Below are positions 55,689 to 64,000 of a stretch of DNA of 64,000 nt, in pieces (the stretch's first letter is position 1; the number at the start of each line of letters is the position of its first letter). A program made the position numbers and the translations under genes. The DNA is taken from the NCBI GenBank assembly GCA_014898425.1, contig RCSZ01000002.1, positions 3,286,001 through 3,350,000 of the forward strand, read 5' to 3'. The notes beneath the pieces are model-generated. The model searched no databases and was not told where the DNA came from. It saw nothing but the letters and a program-made list of their open reading frames with translations. The stretch comes from Botryotinia globosa (taxonomy: Eukaryota > Ascomycota > Leotiomycetes > Helotiales > Sclerotiniaceae).

Positions 55689-56975
55689 ATGCCGGAGATA
55701 GCATCAATCGAATACTTTCGTGTACCACCTCGATGGCTCTTTGTAAAAATCACAGACAAATGTGGCAATGTAGGCTGGGGCGAAGCCTCTCTTGAGGGCC
55801 ATACCCAAGCCGTTGAAGGTTGTTTAGACGCTTATATTGCGAGATACACGGGCATGGAAGCTGAGTATGTGGACTTAAGATGCCTTATTAGTACATCTAA
55901 TAACTAGTTGTAGTGATATTGAACATATATGGCAAATGTCTTGGAGGAGTGGATTTTATCGTGGAGGCCCGGTCCTCATGAGCGCATTATCCGGAATCGA
56001 TATTGCTCTGTGGGATTTGAAAGGTATGCTTGATCAATTCATCTGAGTACTTAGACTAATTCCTTCTCCAGCTAGAAGATTAAATGTACCCATCTATCAG
56101 TTACTTGGTGGAAAAGTTAGGGATAAGATTAAAGTATACGCCTGGATTGGTGGAGATAGACCTTCTGATATTGCCGGACAAGCGTATGTTGTCCCATAGT
56201 TTTACTGACAGAAGTTAATAAGAGTAGTCAGGCTAGAAAAGACCAAGGGTTCACAGCAGTCAAAATGAATGGTACAGAGGATCTGGGATGGTTTGACTCG
56301 CCATCTGCCTTGGATAGCTGTATAGAACGAGTGAAGGCTGTCAAAGAGCTTGGAATGGATGTTGGAGTTGACTTTCATGGTAGAGTTCACAAGCCGATGG
56401 CCAAGCAGCTAGCAAAGGCTCTGGAACCACATCGACCAATGTTCTTGGAGGAGCCACTACTTTCAGAACACATCGGTGGTATCAAAGATCTCTCGCAACT
56501 GACAAGCACCCCGATTGCCCTGGGTGAACGTCTCCACAGTCGATGGGATTTTCGACCATTCCTTGAAGCCGGCGCTATAGATATTTTACAGCCAGACATT
56601 AGCCATTGTGGTGGGATCAGTGAGATGAAACGGATCGCTGCTATGGCCGAGACTTATGACGTCGCTCTCGCGCCGCACTGCCCTTTAGGGCCTATTGCTC
56701 TCGCAGCCAACATTCAGATCGCGGCGGCTTGCTCAAATCACGTCATTCAAGAAATGAGCTTGGGTATCCATTACAATGTCGGCGGGCAAGACCTTACGAG
56801 TTACACAACCAATCCAGAGGTCTGGAAGGTAACCGGCGGTTATATTGGTTTGATGAAGGGTTCAGGACTTGGCATAAATATTGACGAGGAGCAAGTACGT
56901 AGACTTTCTCAAGGAGCGGAGCCTTGGGTGAGCCCGGGGTTCATTGGCCCCGGCGGTGAAGTTAGAGAATGGTAA
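55689..56975 (+). CDS. D-galactonate dehydratase, DgoD type (enolase superfamily)
   Basis: Four exons, 55689-55864, 55914-56023, 56072-56183 and 56228-56975, give 381 residues, the usual size of DgoD. The three introns are 44-49 bp. [21 protein letters not shown] and [11 protein letters not shown] match the bacterial dehydratase. Metal ligands are Asp181 (VDFHGRV), Glu207/208 (FLEEPLL) and Glu233 (LGERLHSR). His183 and His283 ([11 protein letters not shown]) are the acid-base pair. The enzyme removes water from D-galactonate to give 2-keto-3-deoxy-D-galactonate, a possible substrate for the neighbouring aldolase. This differs from fungal LGD1/GaaB, which acts on L-galactonate. The specificity residues resemble DgoD, but other sugar-acid dehydratases of the subgroup remain possible. 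Confidence 0.9.
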
Positions 56976-59438
56976 AATAGCTCAAAATATGATATTTGAA
57001 TTCCCCAACCAATAATTTTCCATTGTTCTACAAATATCGAAAAATGGGCATTTCCGTATGTAAGTCCGGGAAAGGTAAGAGCAGAATAGCCATCCGAGCC
57101 AGGATTGTTCTGGATATCTGCTAGCGACTAATAATTTCGAAATTGCCGCTTCGGCCCCAAAGTGGGAGACCCGAACCCCCTGTCATTTGCTTTAATACCG
57201 AGGCCGATAACACACATTTAACTAGAATTCTAAAAATAGATTTCTATTGAACATAGAAAAGATTTCTATGATTTGTATAATATATCTGTAGAAATTTAAA
57301 AAAAACATTATATTTAATAGATCATAATAGAATTAATTACTAATAAAAACTTCAAAAATAAATATCATATTGTTAAACAACTTTTATAATTTATATTTAA
57401 AAATTTATTAAAAAGTATATTCATATTAAAGAATTCTTTATATAATTTATTTTTACACAAATGATTTTTATTATTATATATAGATTATTATAAATAAATG
57501 AAATTTTTAAATTTATTTATATAAATAAACTTGATAAAAATTCCTTATCAATTTTTATATTAATTTCTTTACATTTGATATATAATTCAAAAGAAATTAA
57601 TGAAATAAAAACAATTATATAATTGACTATAATTTAAGAAATCGATTGATATAATTTTTTAAAATTATTTCAAAAAGTAAGTCGAATACCCCACTTTCGG
57701 GCCACCCCACTTTCGGGCCACTCTTTTACATCAAAAATCACTTTTTTGATTTATTAATATCTTTATTAATATTGAATATAATTTAATGAAAATTTAGATC
57801 TATATAATTCGAATCATTTTAGGTTTATGTTAGAGTTTTTAGAGTTTTATGATTTTTTTGGATCGATTTCTAAAGCTTCAAAATATCGATTTTCAATTTA
57901 TATACAAATCATATAATTTAAATTTTTATAAAATCTTTAATAACTTTTTAACAACAATTATTAAAAGAAAATTATGTATCTTTTTGAAAAATTCAAATCT
58001 AAATCTATATAGAAATTCAAAATAAATTTAAAATAAATAAATAAATATAAAGATATAATATACAATGAGTTAAGAGTAGTATAAATAATCCCTACAATTT
58101 TAATGGTACCCTTTTAAATATTTATTTATAAGGAACTTTTTATTTTTTAAACTCTTTCGAATTGAATATCTTATAAATTTATAATAAAAATTTATAATTT
58201 ATTTTTAGCTATTTTTCTTTTAAAGTTATTATAGATTTTATGAAATTTTAAATTTGTATATAATTTGTATGTAAATTGAAATCGATATTTTGAAACTTTA
58301 GAAATCGATCCAGAAAAATCTTAAAATTCTGAAAATTCTAATATAAGCTTAAAATAATTCGAGTTATATATATATAAATTTTTATTAAATTATATTCAAT
58401 ATTGATAGAGATATTGATAGGCTAAAAAGTGATTTTTGGTGTAAAAGGGTGGCCGAAAAGAGGGGTGGCCCAAAAGAGGGGTGGCCCGAAAGTAGAGTGG
58501 TCGAATTAAAATTTAGATTTAATTTACTAACATTGTGTTGGATTTAATAATTAAAGTCAATTTTAATTTAAAAAGTTTAATATTATTAAATTCCATAAAA
58601 ATTTCAATTTTTGAAATATCTTAAAACAGATTATATTAATCAATTCCTTAAGCTTTAATTGATTATTAGGTATATTTTCTTTTTATTTTATTAATTTTTT
58701 AAACATTGTATTGTAAGCGAAATCTTATATTGATCACGTAGCCTATTCTTATAGCTAGTATTTATAGTCCTTCTTTTTATAGTTTAGAAACGGCAGTTAA
58801 TTCCCACTCAATTTCTAATACATTTTATAAAACGTTATATAAAGTCTCCCCCTTTTCTTTTTCATTTGAAGTATTATATTATAGTGACTTTTCTATAGTA
58901 TATGCGAAGCACTACTCCATGACCCTACCACCTTCTACTCTTTTACAGTATATTGAATTGAATAATTCGTGTCTTAAATACTATAAATATATTATTAAAT
59001 TCTAAATATAATTTTTAGCTTAAATAAAAGTCTATTTTTGGGGTTTTGATTAAATGTATATTATGCGTTCATTAGTGGGTGTATGAATTGACAGGATACT
59101 TCTCAATTTTTAATATTTTTCATACATTTATTCTTTAATTGTTTGATATTAGAATTTCTATTTTGATTGTTTTTTCTTTATTGAAAAATTATAACAATTC
59201 CTAAAATAAATAATTCAATATATCAAAAGATATTCACGAGTTTATTTTTGTACTGTCTCATGAGTCCGTACACTCACTGGTGGCCTCAGTATTTAGCCGG
59301 AAAGCTTGACATCCCCGCACCACCAGCATTCAAATATCCGGACCAAAGACATTTTTATGAACCATTGTCCTGCAGACCCCCTTCGGAAGTATTCTTCTAT
59401 GTTTCGGATCTGACAAAACTCGCACAACGCAAATAATA
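56976..59438. other. AT-rich island separating sugar-acid genes from the regulator
   Basis: About 57.2-59.24 kb is AT-saturated with no coding frame; it holds the foldback element at 57683-58503 (separate entry). A plus-strand frame at 59248-59436 precedes the regulator gene and is probably its promoter/leader rather than a gene. Confidence 0.75.
57683..58503. mobile_element. Foldback/MITE-like element with about 300-bp inverted repeats
   Basis: The left arm (57683 to about 57965) is matched in inverted form by about 58200-58503, leaving a spacer of about 230 bp. Both ends read TCGA followed by ACTTTCGGGCCACCCC. This end motif is itself repeated: CCACTTTCGGGCCA twice on the left, and a related GGTGGCC-AAAAGAGGGG unit three to four times on the right. 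The arms diverge mainly by transitions. No coding sequence is present. A possible further copy of the end motif lies at about 57155-57180. Confidence 0.75.
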
Positions 59439-62259
59439 ATGGCGGAAGCTCGACAATCACACAATTCGTTGAATTCTCCGCCAACAGCTGAGGCAGCTCA
59501 TCCAAGGGACGAGGGCACAGAAACTCAACCGGCGCCCGCAGCAAAAAGACGGAAAAGGGATGAGACTGAGAGAATACGTGTAAGTCGAGCTTGCGATCGT
59601 TGTAAGAGGTAAGATGGTGAAACCCCACATTTTGCGGAAAAGACATCTCACAAATGTATTTCAAAGAAAAAAGACAAGATGCAGCGGAAATCAACCTTGT
59701 AATCTTTGTACAGCTGCCGGTTTGATCTGTGAGTTCACAGCAGCCTATAGGCGTGGGAGAATACCTCCAATAGCGACGGAGAAAGAACACCTTGAACATC
59801 TGGGAGGTATTTCTGAAAACGCCGAAAGTTCTACCAGTGTTGAACATGAACACGTGATTGGAGCTGCAAAACCTTTCCCAAATCATCACAATGCGTTCCA
59901 TAGCCAATTGAGCGGAGAATTCACCAGTATCCCACATGATGTAGCTATAGCTGCGTCAACATCGGCCCGGCTCCAGCCTACTATCGCTGAGAACTCAAAC
60001 CCGATTTCGAGAATGCAATCATCTCGGAACTCACCAGAGCCTGCGCAAACTGACCTCCAGGGACACTACGTGGGTCCTTCGTCTGGGGCCTCTTTTCTAT
60101 TGAGAGTGCAAAAGAAGTTACACCGAGAGATTACACTCTCCCAGGATTCATCAATATTCACATTTGGGGATGCTCCCCTACCAGAATTTGACCCTTCCTT
60201 TTTCGTACTTCCCCCAAAATCCGACGCCGAGAATCTTGTTGCAAGATACTTTGATTTTGCAGTTCCGACCCATCGCTTTCTACATCGCCCAACTATTGAA
60301 CTATGGGTACATGAGTTTTACGATAACCTGGGAACTTTTCAACGGAAAAGCGGTGCCAAAGGACGAACGGCTCTTTTATTCATGGTTTTTGCTCAAGCAA
60401 GAGATTACATGCCTGGTGTTGGCAAACAGAATGATAATGATACGAGGTAAATACTGCGAGATGCCCAATGGTTAAGAATTAAGTTTTTCACGAGAGACTT
60501 CCGGCTTTTTCATTGGCCAAATCACTTTCGATGACACTCAGATATTGGATGTTTCTTGTCATTGAATTATGGTGGAGCAGCGTTCATATCCAGCCTGGTA
60601 CTCCGAGAACTTGTATACTTTGAAATTGAATCAATCATCATAGCGTTATTTTGCTCAAGCTAACAACAATACTGTAGTTCCCGATACTTCCACGCCGCTG
60701 ATCGTCAACTGACTTCTGAAACTGGAGGAGTGCTTTTAACTAGTGTTCAAGCTCGGCTGTGTCAATGCTTCTATCTTCTATCACAGTCAAGGGTCAACCA
60801 TTGTTGGAGCTTATTCGGAACCACGGCTCATCTGATCCTCGCTCTCGGTATCCATCGCAAGAGGCGTTTAGAGTCTCACAATAATGTGGATATGATTGAA
60901 CTAGAATGCAGAAAGCGAGTTTTTTGGTGTGCATATAACTTGGACAACTATCTAAGTGCTGCTCTCGGAAGACCTCGAACTTTCCACGATGATGATATAG
61001 ATCAGGTGAGCCATCCCTTTACCAGGCTAACGATTGCGATTACCCGATAAGATTCTGAGACCCCAATTTAGGAACTCCCGAGTTGTGTAAATGACTCTGA
61101 TCTTACTTCAAAACACGTTCACGTCAGTAAGTCTAGAGCACAGTCTATCATGAAGGCACCTATTGCTCATGGAATGTAAGCGTAAGAATCTCGATCACAC
61201 GTCTGAAAGCTCACTTCTCTACAGGCTGTCCCAGATAATCAGCCACATTCTTCGCGATCTCTATTCCATTCGTCCACCATCTTCCACCATCCGTCTTTCT
61301 CTAGCAGACCAGTATTGCAAAAATCTCCAAGAGTGGCGCACAAAGTTTACTGGGTTTCTAGATGCTAAGGGTGTAGATACATCTCTATTGATACCTCTAT
61401 TCCAACGTCAAAGAAATGTCCTGAATCTCTCATATTGGCACGCACTGATATTAGTTCATCGACCATTCTTATTGCTAGATTTTGCCAGTCTTCATAAAAG
61501 AAACTCATACCATTCTAGAGAAACTTCAACCAGCGACTCCGCGGACAAAAATGTCTTCAATTGTTTACAGGCAGCAATGGAAATCACTAACATCGTTAAT
61601 CATTTGACGGAGGCCGGGCAACTGTACCAGGCATTTTGGGTAAGTACCATCCCTGATAACTCTATAGCAATACCCTGACTAGACTAGTTCACTCATTATT
61701 TCGCATTTTGTGCGGTAGTTGTGCTATACGTATATACAAGACAACACCGCTATCATCCTCAAGAGGAATATATCAAGTACTTTGAAGCTGCTGTTCGCTG
61801 TCATTCTCAGATTTCGTCTAAAGCCAAAAATGAATCGTTGGCACAAAGATATAGTGTAGTGCTGGAAGAACTTAGACTAGAGGCTATCACATACCCCCAA
61901 GGACAAGGAGTAAACCACGGATCTCATGCTACCCAGACCAACAGAGGTTCCCACTCAAACCGCAAAAGTCTTGTCACTGCACCGAATGCGATCCACGAAT
62001 ATGGGAGTGGCGGAATTGCAGTAGCACGTTCAATTGACGGAGCTGATGGCGATTATATCGAGTCAAGTCCTTCTGTGACTATGGATCCTCTCACTGGCTG
62101 GGGCCAATTTGATTCTTTGGTACGTTCTTCTGTGGAATCCCAATAGAAACTATGCTTACTTTATAGGTTACCGGCGGGGTAGGTGGCTTTGACTTTATTT
62201 TTACAGGCGACCAAAATGATCAATGGGACACGGGAATGGGTAATAATTCCGGATATTAG
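59439..62259 (+). CDS. Zn2Cys6 fungal-specific transcription factor
   Basis: Seven exons give 773 residues: 59439-59608, 59667-60446, 60678-61005, 61072-61175, 61225-61639, 61688-62119 and 62167-62259; all junctions keep frame. The binuclear zinc cluster is at Cys52, 55, 62, 68, 71 and 78 (ACDRCKRKKTRC..CNLC..C), preceded by a basic KRRKR nuclear signal. The middle-homology region follows: SRYFHAADRQL, ARLCQCFYLLSQ, ECRKRVFWCAYNLDNYLS and GRPRTFHDDDIDQELP. A hydrophobic FWFTHYFAFCAVVVLYVY helix ends the domain. The third intron-sized gap (60447-60677, 231 bp) is long for this genome. The last intron may be retained, giving a stop at 62146. It may regulate the sugar-acid genes or the NRPS-like gene 270 bp downstream. 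Confidence 0.9.
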
Positions 62260-62527
62260 TTTGTCATCACGCTTCTTATACGCCTCCCCACTCCAAGAAT
62301 AATCCGTGATTCTTTGTTTTCCTAGTTCCGGATCTCGGATATGCACCTGTGGCACGGATACCTGTGTAGGCTATGCAGTGCAGCTCAATACCCCTCCAAG
62401 GAAAAAATATTCCTCCAGCCATATATAGCGCTATGATACATCCGGGCAGGAGGCCTCATCAAATAGAGAGCACACACAGCTGCATGCCATTCTTCTTGTC
62501 CCTTTACAATTCAGACAATTCAGAACC

Positions 62528-64000
62528 ATGTCGGCCATAGTCGAGACTAGAGCATTTACAGCACCACATGAGAGGTTAGAGAATTTGTCTCAACCCGCAA
62601 AGACAATACCTAGTCGACTTCTATACACTGTCGATGATTTGGTTTACAACAGAAGTCAGACTATTCCAGATGTCCCTCTATTAGCATATCCCGGTAGCCT
62701 GAAGGGACGATCGGACTATGTTCATTACACGGCGAGGGATCTTGATCGATTCGCTGACCATGGTGCAAATGCATACTCATCACTTGGTCTCATTCCCAGT
62801 GTCAGTATGCAACCCAATTGCTAGGGATTCATTCTAATAAGAACGCAGTCACCAAAAAGCTCTGTTGCAGAAGTCGTTGCGCTTTTAGCACCGTCAAACC
62901 TTGATTACGTAGCTACCATCTTTGCCTTATCACGCCTAGGTTTCGCAGTTCTGTTGCTTTCTAATCGATTGGCACCAGAAGCATACGTTTCTCTTCTTGA
63001 AAAGACAAAATGTAAGCAAATTGTCAGTTCAGATAATCACCACGACGTTATCAAATTGATTCAAGTTGAGCTGGAAGTATCTCAGTATCCCTTGCTGAGA
63101 CAGTCTCAATATGATATAAAAGCTCCGTTGGCCCCACGATTTCCTCGATCTGTGGGATCTGCCTTGGATTCAACACGTAATTCATTTATAATCCATTCAT
63201 CTGGCTCAACAGGGCTTCCAAAACCAATCTTCCAAACACATGCGGCTTGTCTCTCCAATTACTCCAATAGTTTCGGTTTCCGCGCATTTTTGACATTGCC
63301 TCTGTATCATAACCATGGATTGTCGTCATTCTTCAGAGCGATCCACTCAGCAAAGGAAATTTCTATGTTCAATGCCAACTTGCCATTGACGGGAAAGAAC
63401 TTGATTGAAGGTATGGCTGCAGTAAAGCCTGAAAGTTTTCATGGTGTGCCTTACGCGTTGAAGCTACTCGCGGAGTCCGAAAGTGGAATTGAAGCTCTGA
63501 GAAGATGCAGATTAGTCTTGTTTGGGGGAAGTAGCTGCCCGGATGACCTTGGAGATCGCTTGACACAAGCTGGAGTTTACTTAGTTGGTCATTACGGCGC
63601 GTAAGTTTTAAGAACTTCATCAGTTACGATAGATTCTGACCGAGCATACAGTACCGAGATAGGGCAGCTCATGACTTCTTTTCGCCCACGAGAAGATACA
63701 GCATGGAACTATGTCAGACCTTTACCATCGTGTGTACCATACATTCAGATGGTGCAACAATCAGAAAACACATTCGAATGTATGGTATTAGATGGTTTAC
63801 CGTCAAAAGTCACCTCAAATTCTCAGAATCCTCCAAATTCGTTCAAAACGAGTGATTTGTTCACCCCCCACCCTTCAATACCAAATGCATGGAAATATCT
63901 TGGACGATTGGATGATCGTGTTACGCTCGTCAATGGCGAGAAAGTCCTGCCGATCACATATGAGCATCAAATCAGAGAGCACGAATTGGTAAGAGAAGTG
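62528..64000 (+). CDS. NRPS-like adenylate-forming enzyme (5' part only)
   Basis: Exons 62528-62800, 62849-63600 and 63652 to the edge (458 residues so far, no stop). IHSSGSTGLPKPI (core A3) and VGHYGATEIGQLM (core A5, spanning a splice) define an AMP-binding domain. LTLPLYHNHGLSS and RLVLFGGSSCPDDL fit the family. Activation of a carboxylic or amino acid as acyl-AMP is expected; fungal relatives continue with a carrier domain and a reductase or thioesterase, which lie outside. The first intron has an unusual GTCAGT donor, chosen because it is the only one keeping frame. The gene follows the Zn2Cys6 regulator in the same direction, a common pair in secondary-metabolite clusters. Confidence 0.86.

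Overview
The window looks like nuclear DNA of a filamentous ascomycete. Genes carry short introns (mostly 49-90 bp) with GTRNGT donors and CTRAY branch sites. Product families are fungal (2EXR, DUF3431, fungal rhodopsin-type membrane protein, Zn2Cys6 regulator, NRPS-like enzyme, heme-thiolate peroxidase). Ordinary gene-bearing DNA is interrupted by extremely AT-rich, gene-free islands of the kind left by repeat-induced point mutation (RIP). The pectin lyase and the galacturonate-type genes suggest a plant-associated Leotiomycete such as Botrytis or Sclerotinia. That placement is inference; no phylogeny could be run.

Layout. 1-2760: ER Hsp70 LHS1/GRP170 (minus, 3' end outside the window). 4.4-5.2 kb: GNAT acyltransferase. 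6.7-8.6 kb: AAA ATPase. 10.3-11.1 kb: second GNAT. 11.3-13.4 kb: 14-TM type MFS exporter. 14.6-16.2 kb: secreted FAD-linked oxidase. 19.6-21.1 kb: seven-exon rhodopsin-like membrane protein with a 20-nt microexon. 21.6-22.6 kb: DUF3431 protein. 24.5-25.3 kb: 2EXR protein. 26.3-26.7 kb: small secreted protein. 27.6-28.9 kb: broken-looking HET-like locus. 29.1-30.6 kb: heme-thiolate peroxidase. 32.5-34.1 kb: GPI3/PIG-A. 34.4-36.9 kb: Dbp6-type DEAD-box helicase. 37.3-39.4 kb: acid sphingomyelinase-like phosphodiesterase. 43.7-44.9 kb: pectin lyase.

45.0-49.8 kb is an AT-rich island bounded by long terminal inverted repeats. A 161-bp solo LTR with a perfect 5-bp target duplication sits inside it. 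Related repeat fragments lie at 51.9-52.7 kb, and two different short inverted-repeat elements lie at 42.9-43.5 and 57.7-58.5 kb.

53.0-57.0 kb is the most coherent functional block: a GaaC/LGA1-like 2-keto-3-deoxy-sugar-acid aldolase, a divergent aldo-keto reductase, and a DgoD-type D-galactonate dehydratase. The 343-bp promoter between aldolase and reductase contains two matches to the galacturonate-responsive element YCCNCCAAT. A Zn2Cys6 regulator (59.4-62.3 kb) and the start of an NRPS-like adenylating enzyme (62.5 kb to the edge) follow after another AT island. A pectin lyase about 8 kb from a sugar-acid catabolic trio suggests a pectin- or galactose-acid-utilisation neighbourhood.

Gene models were joined by hand from reading frame, splice consensus and family continuity. 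They are not supported by transcripts.
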